A DNA stretch of 64,000 nt, from assembly GCA_002336485.1 (NCBI GenBank), contig DDCZ01000084.1:61551-125550 (forward strand). The letters run 5' to 3'. This document shows, piece by piece, positions 9,415 through 17,220 of the stretch. The stretch's first letter is position 1, and each line of letters starts with the position of its first letter. Source of the stretch: Flavobacteriales bacterium UBA1993 (GTDB taxonomy: Bacteria; Bacteroidota; Bacteroidia; Flavobacteriales_G; Salibacteraceae). Below the pieces are notes generated by a model. It was not told the DNA's origin. It saw nothing but the letters and a program-made list of their open reading frames with translations, and did not search any database. Made by a program: the position numbers and the translations under genes.

Positions 9415-10149
9415 ATGAAGAACCTTTGTATCGACATTGGAAACACTCGAACCAAGGTTGGCCTATTTCATGGCGAGAAGCTCTTGGAAACATTCATCAT
9501 AGTTGAAGAGCAACACAGAGTCAGAATCGAAGCACTCACAAACGAGCTCGATTTTGACCGAATTCTGATCTCGTCTGTTCGTAATCTAAATCAGGAACCG
9601 TACAAAGCACTTTTATCCAAGAAGGGCGTTATTGTAGCTAACCACACGATGAAAACACCGCTTTCTCTGAAATATGAGACTCCTGAAACATTGGGTCTCG
9701 ATCGAATTTTCGCAGCAATTGGAGCACAGCAAATGTTTCCAGGATATTCCACATTATCGATTGATGCAGGAACATGCATCACATATGACATATGCGATGC
9801 GAATTCGAATTATATAGGAGGCGCGATTTCGCCAGGAATCAAAATGCGATTAAAAGCGCTGAATGCATTTACGGATAAGCTTCCAGATCTTGAAATAATT
9901 GAGACGCCTGTAACTATTGGCACCTCTACTACCTCTTCTATGCAAATGGGCTCAAAAGAGGGTGCGATATACGAAATGGACGGTTTCATCACTCATTTTC
10001 GAAGGCGATTTGGAGACCTTAAAGTAATCTTAACAGGTGGAGACACATCCTTTTTTGAACAAGCGCTGGAAAATGCCATTTTTGCGGCCCCGAATTTGGT
10101 CCTCCAGGGAATGAATTCGGTTTTGCTTTTTAATAAGCCCACCAAATGA
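9415..10149 (+). CDS. coaX: Type III pantothenate kinase
   Basis: A 244-residue cytoplasmic kinase that phosphorylates pantothenate in the first step of coenzyme A synthesis. Seen: the ASKHA-fold phosphate loop CIDIGNTRTKVGLF at the N-terminus; LGLDRIFA; the second phosphate motif STLSIDAGTCITYD; GGAISPG; and the C-terminal VILTGGDTSFF. Length is in the normal CoaX range (about 240-260). The ATG at 9415 is the first start after the tRNA leader; a TATTTTTA at 9400-9407 could be a weak -7 element. It overlaps the next gene by 4 bp (ATGA) and starts the coaX-OMP-TPR-lptC run common in Bacteroidetes. Confidence 0.96.
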   Translation: MKNLCIDIGNTRTKVGLFHGEKLLETFIIVEEQHRVRIEALTNELDFDRILISSVRNLNQEPYKALLSKKGVIVANHTMKTPLSLKYETPETLGLDRIFAAIGAQQMFPGYSTLSIDAGTCITYDICDANSNYIGGAISPGIKMRLKALNAFTDKLPDLEIIETPVTIGTSTTSSMQMGSKEGAIYEMDGFITHFRRRFGDLKVILTGGDTSFFEQALENAIFAAPNLVLQGMNSVLLFNKPTK

Positions 10150-11510
10150 AGCATTTACTACTTCTGATCTTTTCCGTTTCTGCATTAAGCCTGCTGGGAC
10201 AACGAAATACGTTTTCCCCATTTTCCATCTATGGACTTGGGGAGCCTTCAAAAAGCAGCACAACGGCGATGTCGTCCATGGGCCACACACATGCCGCTTT
10301 GCTTGATCCAACAATGATTAATCCAATCAACCCATCGAGTTACACAGATATTACACGGCCGACCTTCAATTTTGATGTCAAAAACGAACTACTCACTTTG
10401 AGCTCTGGAACGACAACCCAAGCGAGTAACTCATTTTCAATTAAGAACTTCTCCTTCGCGTTTCCAGTAATAAACGATACGAGGAAATTTAAACGACGCA
10501 TGGGTTTGAGTTTTGGACTAGCGCCGCTCACGAGCATGGGTTACGATTTATTCGAGACAGAAGAAATTCCAGACCTTGGCGCAGTTGAGTATCGGTTCTT
10601 CGGCGATGGCGGAATAAACTCTCTTCATGCAGGTATTGGTTTTGATTTGCTCACGGATAAAAAAAGAACGAACTATTTAAGCCTTGGGGCCAATGTAAAT
10701 TACGTCTTTGGTCAGATTTCGAAGAATAGAGTCACTCAACTCGACCCGGCCTCCGCTGCGACGAATTTGTACCGATTGGATAATCTAGAAATCAGTGACG
10801 TCGACTTTAACTCTGGTCTTCGATTTACGCATGTGGATACCATAAAACGCGTTACGTATGGTCCCGACAGCGCCAAAAAGGTTACCAAGTCCATCGTACT
10901 TTTTTCATTTGGCGCCTATGTGAAACCAGCATCCAAACTGAATGCCTTCACGCAATCTGTTCAATACACGTTTAGCGATTCATTCACGCGCCCAAGCGTA
11001 ATTGACACCCTAACTGAATCATCTGGTAATGTTGCCACAAACTCTCCAATGACATTCGGGTTAGGCCTCAGCATGAACCTAAGTAGAACATGGACTGTAT
11101 CTGTGGACTATGCTCAAACCGCTTGGTCAAACCTGGTAATAAATGGAACGAATGCTGGGCTCTTCGATTCGCGACGTTTTGGAATCGGAGCTCAGTTCAT
11201 TCCCGATCCTTTTGCCAGGGGTAAGGGTTCATATGTAAAGAACATTCGATACCGGACTGGCTTTATCTTCGAACAGACGATGCTAAACATTTCAGGATCT
11301 CAGCCGTTGAGATACGGAGCTACATTTGGGTTCGGCTTTCCACTATCAAAAGCATCATCATCAACGTCCATGTTAAATATTGGCGCGGAAGTTGCCAGAA
11401 GAGATACACCGGGGATAAGCCTCACAGAAACCTATTTCAATGTTCATGCTGGATTTACAATCACTCCACATCGATATGATCAATGGTTTGCAAAAAGAAA
11501 ATACGACTGA
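10146..11510 (+). CDS. Predicted outer-membrane beta-barrel protein
   Basis: A 454-residue protein of unknown function. Seen: signal peptide (MKHLLLLIFSVSALSLLGQ), then the FSPFSIYGLGEP opening and alternating hydrophobic/aromatic beta strands through the whole length (for example GLSFGLAPLTSMGY, LSLGANVNYVFGQ, VSVDYAQTAWSN, NIGAEVARRD, NVHAGFTITP). This fits a FadL-like barrel. The gene overlaps coaX by 4 bp and is followed 14 bp later by a TPR lipoprotein-like gene and lptC, so it probably belongs to an envelope biogenesis operon. The family is recurrent at this locus in the phylum, but its substrate is not known to me. Confidence 0.75.
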   Translation: MKHLLLLIFSVSALSLLGQRNTFSPFSIYGLGEPSKSSTTAMSSMGHTHAALLDPTMINPINPSSYTDITRPTFNFDVKNELLTLSSGTTTQASNSFSIKNFSFAFPVINDTRKFKRRMGLSFGLAPLTSMGYDLFETEEIPDLGAVEYRFFGDGGINSLHAGIGFDLLTDKKRTNYLSLGANVNYVFGQISKNRVTQLDPASAATNLYRLDNLEISDVDFNSGLRFTHVDTIKRVTYGPDSAKKVTKSIVLFSFGAYVKPASKLNAFTQSVQYTFSDSFTRPSVIDTLTESSGNVATNSPMTFGLGLSMNLSRTWTVSVDYAQTAWSNLVINGTNAGLFDSRRFGIGAQFIPDPFARGKGSYVKNIRYRTGFIFEQTMLNISGSQPLRYGATFGFGFPLSKASSSTSMLNIGAEVARRDTPGISLTETYFNVHAGFTITPHRYDQWFAKRKYD

Positions 11511-11524
11511 TTAAAGACAGAAAG

Positions 11525-12838
11525 ATGAAACGATTAGGATTAGTACTTACAATGACAATGGCGTTTTTTGCCGTGGCAAAATCACAGCAAATCAGGACTT
11601 ACACGTCGAGTGATGAGGACAGCATTGCCTGCATCACCGCCGCCTCCTTATATATTGAATTCTTTAAGCAAGAAAACTATACTGATGCCATTAACGGATG
11701 GAGACAAGCCATTAAGATTTGCCCGAAGTTTTCCGAATCGCTTTGGGTAAACGGGTCGAAAATGTACCAGTCGTTCATTGCTGCAGAAGAAGACAAAGCG
11801 AAGAAGGGTGTGTTGGTAGATACGCTGGAATGGATCTATGACCAGCGCATACTTCATTTTCCAGAGGGAAAGGGAAAAATTTATGGTCGCAAGGGAACGG
11901 ATATGGCCAAGTTCCGGTCATCAAAACCTCAAGAAGCCCACGAAGAGTTGAAAAAAAGCTACGACATTTTGAAACTAGATATGGAGCCAACCGCTCTAAT
12001 CTATTACTTCAAGACCGCTTATGACATGCATAGAAAAAAGCTAGTTGAAAACACGTTTGTACTGGATCTATATGGCCCAGTTAGCGACGTTATCAGGAAT
12101 AATAAAGATGGTCAGTATGGGAGCGCGTATCTATCTGCGCAGAAGAATATTGACAACATGGTCGGAAAAGTAGCAGGCGATTGTGAAACATTAATTGGCA
12201 TTTTCAAACCAAAGTTTGATGCAAACCCAGATGATGAAGCTTTGTTGGATCAAATAACTGGATTGCTAGATAAATTGGATTGTACTGAGGATGATTTTTA
12301 CCTTCAAGTAGCCGTGGCTAAGTATAAGCTAAACCCAAGCGCTGACGCTGCATTTAGCATCGGAAAAGCGTATTACAAACGCAAAAAGTATGGAGATGCG
12401 AACAAGTTCTTTACGGAGGTAGTAGGTGGCACGGAAGACAAAGACATGTTATTCGAGTCATATCAATATATGGCGGCAGGTTACCTAAGCACCGGTCAAC
12501 CACAATCTGCCAAAACCTACGCTTTAAAAATGCTTGGAATCAACCCTAACTCAGGAGATGCATATATCATAATTGGAAATGCGTATGCGAAGGGTAAAGG
12601 GGATTGTGGTAAAGATGATTGCACAGCCCGGGCGGCATATTGGGCGGCAGTAGACAAATTTCAGAAGGCCAAAGCGGTGGACCCTAGTGTGGCGGAAAAA
12701 GCGCAACAATACATTAACTCCTATTCGGCACAATTTCCAAAAAAAGAAGAATGCTTCTTTGTCGGGATGACCAACGGTCAAAGCTACACTTTGGAATGTT
12801 GGATTGGAGAAACCACTACGGTCAGAACGCGTGATTAA
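11525..12838 (+). CDS. Periplasmic tetratricopeptide-repeat protein
   Basis: A 437-residue exported protein. The start at 11525 (MKRLGLVLTMTMAFFAVAKSQ) gives a clean signal peptide; an in-frame ATG at 11483 would overlap the previous gene and spoil it. TPR-like helix pairs are visible in the N-terminal third (AASLYIEFFKQENYTDAIN) and near residues 270-400 (AFSIGKAYYKRKKYGDANK, SYQYMAAGYLSTGQPQSA, GDAYIIIGNAYAKGKG). The C-terminal part holds cysteines in CGKDDC. It probably scaffolds protein contacts in the periplasm. Its place between a barrel gene and lptC suggests a link to outer-membrane or lipopolysaccharide assembly, but this is inference. Confidence 0.78.
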   Translation: MKRLGLVLTMTMAFFAVAKSQQIRTYTSSDEDSIACITAASLYIEFFKQENYTDAINGWRQAIKICPKFSESLWVNGSKMYQSFIAAEEDKAKKGVLVDTLEWIYDQRILHFPEGKGKIYGRKGTDMAKFRSSKPQEAHEELKKSYDILKLDMEPTALIYYFKTAYDMHRKKLVENTFVLDLYGPVSDVIRNNKDGQYGSAYLSAQKNIDNMVGKVAGDCETLIGIFKPKFDANPDDEALLDQITGLLDKLDCTEDDFYLQVAVAKYKLNPSADAAFSIGKAYYKRKKYGDANKFFTEVVGGTEDKDMLFESYQYMAAGYLSTGQPQSAKTYALKMLGINPNSGDAYIIIGNAYAKGKGDCGKDDCTARAAYWAAVDKFQKAKAVDPSVAEKAQQYINSYSAQFPKKEECFFVGMTNGQSYTLECWIGETTTVRTRD

Positions 12839-13424
12839 ATTAGGTCAGAAACTCATACTAAACATCCTAGTAACTTCGGTCATTGGGGTGTTTTTTGGTT
12901 CTTGTGAGAACGACATCGACGAAGTCAATCGTGTCACTACACATGTAGAGTTGCCCGTACAAACGATTATCCAAAGCAAGATAACCTACACTGATTCAAC
13001 AAGGGTCGAGTTTACTGTTGAGGCTGGGAAAATTGATCGATACCCAAGCGAGGAAGACCCTAGAGACGAGTTTTCAAATGGTGTAGAAGTCATAACTTAC
13101 AGTAAGTCCGGCGCCTTTGAAAGTCAAATAAACGCCGAGAACGCTACGAACTATCTGAATCGAAAAATCATGATAGCTAGAGATAGTGTGGTTCTTAAAA
13201 ACTTCGAAGGAAAGACGCTTAAGACTGAATTGCTTACATGGGATGACGAGGCCAAGCGCATTTACACGGATGAGTTTGTAGAAATCATTACTCCAAATGA
13301 AATTTTATTTGGGGATGGTCTGGAAGCTAAATCGGACTTTTCTGAATACGAAATTCAAAACATAAAAGGTCGGATAAAGGTTGATTCTGAAGAACCTCAA
13401 CAAGAAACTGAACACACTCAATGA
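12831..13424 (+). CDS. lptC: LPS export system periplasmic lipoprotein LptC-like
   Basis: A 197-residue protein with one LptC domain, the periplasmic jellyroll that takes lipopolysaccharide from the LptBFG extractor and passes it to the LptA/D bridge. The GTG start at 12831 is chosen because it gives a short lipoprotein signal ending in the lipobox FFGSC; a TTG at 12804 would lengthen it by nine residues. It overlaps the previous stop by 8 bp. The LptC-like core (about 60-190) includes NGVEVITYSKSG, YLNRKIMIARDSVVL and KRIYTDEFVEI. It overlaps the next small gene by 4 bp. The lptC-corC-ppiD order is typical of Bacteroidetes. Confidence 0.85.
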   Translation: MIKLGQKLILNILVTSVIGVFFGSCENDIDEVNRVTTHVELPVQTIIQSKITYTDSTRVEFTVEAGKIDRYPSEEDPRDEFSNGVEVITYSKSGAFESQINAENATNYLNRKIMIARDSVVLKNFEGKTLKTELLTWDDEAKRIYTDEFVEIITPNEILFGDGLEAKSDFSEYEIQNIKGRIKVDSEEPQQETEHTQ

Positions 13425-13621
13425 ACCACTATCACAAAATCATGGAAAAGTTCTGGCTATTCATTGCCATTGCTAGCTTCATTTTCGCTGTATATAAAAC
13501 TGGAGAAATCGGCATCGAAGAATCGCTGATGTACTATTTGTTCCCCTTTATCGCCGGCATTTTATTCTACATGAGGTATTTTGTTCGGAAACGCTTTGAA
13601 AAACGTTCCGGTGAAGATTAA
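13421..13621 (+). CDS. Small two-helix membrane protein, function unknown
   Basis: A 66-residue protein with two predicted membrane helices (about residues 9-27 and 35-53) and a basic cytoplasmic tail (RKRFEKRSGED). It is translationally coupled to lptC (ATGA overlap) and lies 30 bp before corC. Its place and the overlap argue that it is real. A link to lptC or to the CorC-type transporter is suggested only by position. Confidence 0.7.
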   Translation: MNHYHKIMEKFWLFIAIASFIFAVYKTGEIGIEESLMYYLFPFIAGILFYMRYFVRKRFEKRSGED

Positions 13622-13636
13622 GCCACTTGGCTTAAT
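13617..13636 (+). other. Stem-loop at the end of the small membrane protein gene
   Basis: Perfect 8-bp stem ATTAAGCC / GGCTTAAT with loop ACTT, followed by TTTG. It starts at the stop codon. The T run is too short for a strong terminator, and the downstream arm overlaps the TAATTTTG promoter-like box. Confidence 0.45.
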
Positions 13637-13640
13637 TTTG
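13633..13640 (+). promoter_or_regulatory. Candidate -7 promoter element of the CorC-type gene
   Basis: TAATTTTG is an exact TAnnTTTG match ending 11 nt before the ATG at 13652. It overlaps the 3' arm of a hairpin, so the two signals may compete or act together. Confidence 0.4.
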
Positions 13641-13651
13641 AATTCAAACCC

Positions 13652-14950
13652 ATGGACGCCCCCTCCTCACTGACGATCATCTTTTTCATCATACTCACGC
13701 TGATTCTTTCTGCCTTTTTTAGCGGTATGGAAATCGCATTTGTGTCAAGCAATAGATTAAAAATTGAGCTTGACAAAAAGCTCGGACTTTACCCAGCCCG
13801 GATCTATTCGTTTTTCAATAAAAATCAGAGCAAATTCATCAGCGCGCTTCTTTTGGGCAACAACGTAGCCTTGGTAGTGTATGGAATTTTCATGGCCGAC
13901 CTTCTTGAAGACCCAATTCTGAAGTGGCTCTCTCTCATCCCAAACGAAGGCGCAACTAAGGTTTTGGTCCTACTTATTCAGACCATCATTTCCACCGTTG
14001 TTATCCTGATTTTTGCTGAATTTCTTCCTAAAATTCTCTTTCGCATCAACCCGAATCGGAAACTTGATCTATTCATCGTTCCCGTGCTCATCATTTGCGG
14101 CCCCATCTTCTTTCTTGTCTGGTTAATTTTTGAGCTAATCGGATATGTTCTGAAGTTATTTAACACTCCTTTTGAGGAAAGCGAGTACGCGTTAGGACGG
14201 GTCGATTTGGACCACTATATAAAGGAGGCAGCGGCTACCTCAAGTGAGGTGTCTGAAATTGAAAATGAACTTCAGATCTTTCAAAACGCCTTAGATTTTT
14301 CGAGTATCAAGGCACGAGAATGCATGGTCCCCAGAAACGAGATACAGGCTCTTGAGTTCAATGACAGCATCGAGGTACTGAGCAGAACTTTCATTGATAC
14401 TGGTTATTCCAAAATTCTCATTTATAAAGATTCGATCGATAATGTAATCGGGTATGTGCACTCGTTTGAACTATTTGGAAGACCATCTGCAATCAAAAAC
14501 ATATTGCGTCCGATGGCAATTATCCCAGAAACCACAACAGCGGATAAAGTTTTAAAAACCTTAATCGATCAAAAAAAGAATGTTGCCCTAGTGGTCGACG
14601 AATATGGTGGCACTTCTGGAATGCTAACCTTGGAGGATATAGTGGAGGAAATATTTGGGGAAATTGAAGACGAGCACGATCTAGAAGAATCTATCGAACG
14701 CAAATTACCTGATGGCGGCTTTGCTTTCTCGGCACGTTTAGAGATTGATTACATAAACGAATCATACAATCTGAACCTACCGGTCTCTGAAGAATACGAA
14801 ACATTAGCGGGTCTTATCATAGAAGAAAATGAAGACATTCCCGATCAAGGTGATTCATTGATCGTTGGAGACTTTGAAGTCGAAATCAGCAAGGTAAGCG
14901 GCAATAAAATTGAGGAGGTAATTTTACGTCCCTCAGAAAGTGCGAATTAG
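13652..14950 (+). CDS. CNNM/CorC-family (HlyC/CorC) membrane transport protein
   Basis: A 432-residue inner-membrane protein of the CNNM/CorC family, linked in other bacteria to magnesium or divalent-cation efflux. In Bacteroidetes, GldE belongs to the same family. Seen: the N-terminal DUF21/CNNM domain with about four membrane segments (residues 1-175, SAFFSGMEIAFVSSNR and LLLGNNVALVVYG); a CBS pair (about 215-335, with CMVPRNEI and LVVDEYGGTSGMLTLED); and the C-terminal CorC_HlyC domain (about 350-430). I cannot say whether this copy is GldE proper. The next gene, a PpiD-type foldase, starts 59 bp later. Confidence 0.88.
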   Translation: MDAPSSLTIIFFIILTLILSAFFSGMEIAFVSSNRLKIELDKKLGLYPARIYSFFNKNQSKFISALLLGNNVALVVYGIFMADLLEDPILKWLSLIPNEGATKVLVLLIQTIISTVVILIFAEFLPKILFRINPNRKLDLFIVPVLIICGPIFFLVWLIFELIGYVLKLFNTPFEESEYALGRVDLDHYIKEAAATSSEVSEIENELQIFQNALDFSSIKARECMVPRNEIQALEFNDSIEVLSRTFIDTGYSKILIYKDSIDNVIGYVHSFELFGRPSAIKNILRPMAIIPETTTADKVLKTLIDQKKNVALVVDEYGGTSGMLTLEDIVEEIFGEIEDEHDLEESIERKLPDGGFAFSARLEIDYINESYNLNLPVSEEYETLAGLIIEENEDIPDQGDSLIVGDFEVEISKVSGNKIEEVILRPSESAN

Positions 14951-14974
14951 CGCTTCAGATTCAATCGAGACGTG

Positions 14975-14982
14975 TATTTTCG
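14975..14982 (+). promoter_or_regulatory. Candidate -7 promoter element of the PpiD-type foldase gene
   Basis: TATTTTCG, matching TAnnTTTG at all but one fixed base, 27 nt before the ATG at 15010 and within the 59-bp gap after corC. Confidence 0.4.
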
Positions 14983-15009
14983 CGGACAATTTTTAAAAGC
15001 TAGAAACCC

Positions 15010-17142
15010 ATGGCAGCAATTGGTTCCATTCGAAAGCGTTCAGGCCTATTAATCGTTATAATAGGTATGTCCCTAGTATTATTCCTTCTCGGCGATTTAT
15101 TTAGCGGAGGATCGAACCTCTTCACCAATCAAGACGTCAGTGTCGGCACCATTGCCGGACAGGATATTAATCAGCGCGATTACGAGATCAAAGTTCAGGA
15201 AGCTATTGACAAACAATTCGGCCCGGAAGGATCGACTGAACAGCAAAAGCAGCAAGTCAGAGAGCGCGTTTGGCAACAAATGGTGAATGAACGAACGCTT
15301 AAAAAAGAATTTGCTCAGTTAGGAATATCGGTTAGTCCAGACGAATTATTGGATCAGGTTCAAAACACACAACAAGGCAGCATACTCTATCAATACTTTT
15401 CTGATCCGCAAACGGGTCAAGTAATTGAGCAGTTCAGAGATCCTGTTACTGGTGGATTGGACTCACCGAAGGTTTTAACAGCAATCCAGAACTTAATCAA
15501 CAGCGAAAACGCCAAGGACTGGTTGCCAATTGAGGCAGCGATTAAAGAAGATGTTGCAAACAGAAAATATGCTACGCTTGTCGGAAAAGGGTTATACGTA
15601 ACAACCAAAGAAGCGGAACATTTGTTCAATGAAAAGAACACTGAAATGGCATTTAGCTATGTCATAAAGGAGTTCATGTCCATTGCAGATGATAAGTATG
15701 AAATCAGTGAGTCAGATTATCAGACATACTATAATGCCCACAATCATGAAGCATCCTTCCAAGGTGAGGACGAAACACGAGACATTAAATATGTTGAGTT
15801 TAGTCTAGAACCATCTGCTGAGGATATTTCGGAAATCACTTCAGAGCTTACTGGCATGGTAGCCCCATTTTTGGCAGATTCGAATGATACCGCATTCATC
15901 CTAGAAAACGGTGAATCTTCGCTTGAATCGATGGTTCGATATTTCACAGATAAAGACATCCCCGCGCCAATTAGAGACACTGTGATGAACGCCTCTATTG
16001 GTTCTGTATTTGGTCCCTATCGTTTTGGCCAGAATATGCTGATCTCAAAATTGAGCTCGGTTCGATTAAGTCCTGACTCAATTCAAGCAAGTCACATACT
16101 GCTTCGTGTTGACGATGGAGACACAAATAAGATAAACGCAGCCCGCTTAAAGCTGGATTCAATACGAAATGTGGCACTATCTAAGAAGAACTTCGCTGAA
16201 CTAGCAAAAGAGTATTCGGATGACCTCGGTTCAGGAGAAAATGGTGGCGAACTCGATTGGTTTACACGAGGCCGCATGGTGCCTGAATTTGAAGAGGCAA
16301 GCTTCGCAGCTAAAACTGGCGACATGGTATTTGCCGAAACCCAGTTTGGCGTTCACTTGATATATGTTACGGATCAAACGGAATACAAGAAGAGTTACTT
16401 GCTTTCTTCGGTTGACCTTCCAATCGAACCATCCAAGTACACCTCTGATGGAGTTTACAAGAAGGCGAGTGTATTCTCTGTAGAAAACAACACTCAAGAA
16501 AAATTTGAATCATCCGAGACATCGCAAGCATTACCTGCCGATGGATTAAGATTAGGAGAAGAGATGATCGCGCAGATCGGTCCCAATTCTAAAGAAATTA
16601 TTCGCTGGGCCTACAATGACGAAACTGAAATAGGCAAAGTGTCAACTCCTTTTGAACTGGATAATAAGATAGTTGTTTGCGTATTAACAAACATCCGAGA
16701 GAAGGGAACCATTTCAATGGAATCGGCCAAGATCTTCATGAAGCCCGAAATTATTCGAGAGAAGAAAGCCGCGGAATTGACGGAAAGCTTCGGCACGTAT
16801 TCAACTTTGGAAGAAGCGGCATCTAACGTCCAAATGGATATTCAACGAATCAGCAGTGCTCGCTTTGATGACAACAATCTTCCGAGCGGCCTTGGTCGCG
16901 AAATCACCCTTCTAGGTGCCTTAGGTGCCATGGAATCAGGTTCAGTTTCGAAGCCTATCGTGGGTAACAGAGGAGTTTTTGCAATTCGTTTAGATGGGAA
17001 AAATCTTCCAAGCGATGAAATGAACCTCGAATCGATTCGAACCATAGAGCACAATAACTTTGCTAACCGCGCAAATCGTTCGGCTGGAGAGGCAGTAAAG
17101 AATGCCGCTGGCGTAGAAGACAACCGAGGTCGGTTCTACTAA
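15010..17142 (+). CDS. ppiD: Membrane-anchored peptidyl-prolyl cis-trans isomerase (PpiD/SurA type)
   Basis: A 710-residue periplasmic foldase tethered by one N-terminal helix (about residues 11-33, SGLLIVIIGMSLVLFLLGDL). A SurA_N-like chaperone region follows (about 45-240). One clear parvulin domain follows (about 350-455): IQASHILLRVDDG, FAELAKEYSDD, GGELDWFTRGRMVPEFEEA and TQFGVHLIYV are hallmark parvulin segments. A C-terminal region of about 250 residues may contain a second, degenerate PPIase domain. It probably helps fold newly exported outer-membrane and secreted proteins. It closes the coaX-lptC-corC gene run. Confidence 0.9.
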   Translation: MAAIGSIRKRSGLLIVIIGMSLVLFLLGDLFSGGSNLFTNQDVSVGTIAGQDINQRDYEIKVQEAIDKQFGPEGSTEQQKQQVRERVWQQMVNERTLKKEFAQLGISVSPDELLDQVQNTQQGSILYQYFSDPQTGQVIEQFRDPVTGGLDSPKVLTAIQNLINSENAKDWLPIEAAIKEDVANRKYATLVGKGLYVTTKEAEHLFNEKNTEMAFSYVIKEFMSIADDKYEISESDYQTYYNAHNHEASFQGEDETRDIKYVEFSLEPSAEDISEITSELTGMVAPFLADSNDTAFILENGESSLESMVRYFTDKDIPAPIRDTVMNASIGSVFGPYRFGQNMLISKLSSVRLSPDSIQASHILLRVDDGDTNKINAARLKLDSIRNVALSKKNFAELAKEYSDDLGSGENGGELDWFTRGRMVPEFEEASFAAKTGDMVFAETQFGVHLIYVTDQTEYKKSYLLSSVDLPIEPSKYTSDGVYKKASVFSVENNTQEKFESSETSQALPADGLRLGEEMIAQIGPNSKEIIRWAYNDETEIGKVSTPFELDNKIVVCVLTNIREKGTISMESAKIFMKPEIIREKKAAELTESFGTYSTLEEAASNVQMDIQRISSARFDDNNLPSGLGREITLLGALGAMESGSVSKPIVGNRGVFAIRLDGKNLPSDEMNLESIRTIEHNNFANRANRSAGEAVKNAAGVEDNRGRFY

Positions 17143-17204
17143 AAACTCCTTCGTAATTTTACGTAATTTTAGTGTTTCTATAACACCAACCCCGAGAAGC
17201 ATAT

Positions 17205-17212
17205 TACCTTTG
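17205..17212 (+). promoter_or_regulatory. Candidate -7 promoter element of the eight-gene secretion/uptake run
   Basis: TACCTTTG is an exact TAnnTTTG match ending 8 nt before the ATG at 17221. The same box is found upstream of the secreted protein at 1180. No second exact match was found before the following genes of the run. Confidence 0.5.
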
Positions 17213-17220
17213 ACGAGTTG

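Noticed and set aside
17143..17204. Direct/inverted repeat CGTAATTTTACG as a terminator
   Set aside because: The stem is only five A/T-rich base pairs with no following T run of note; it is too weak to call.
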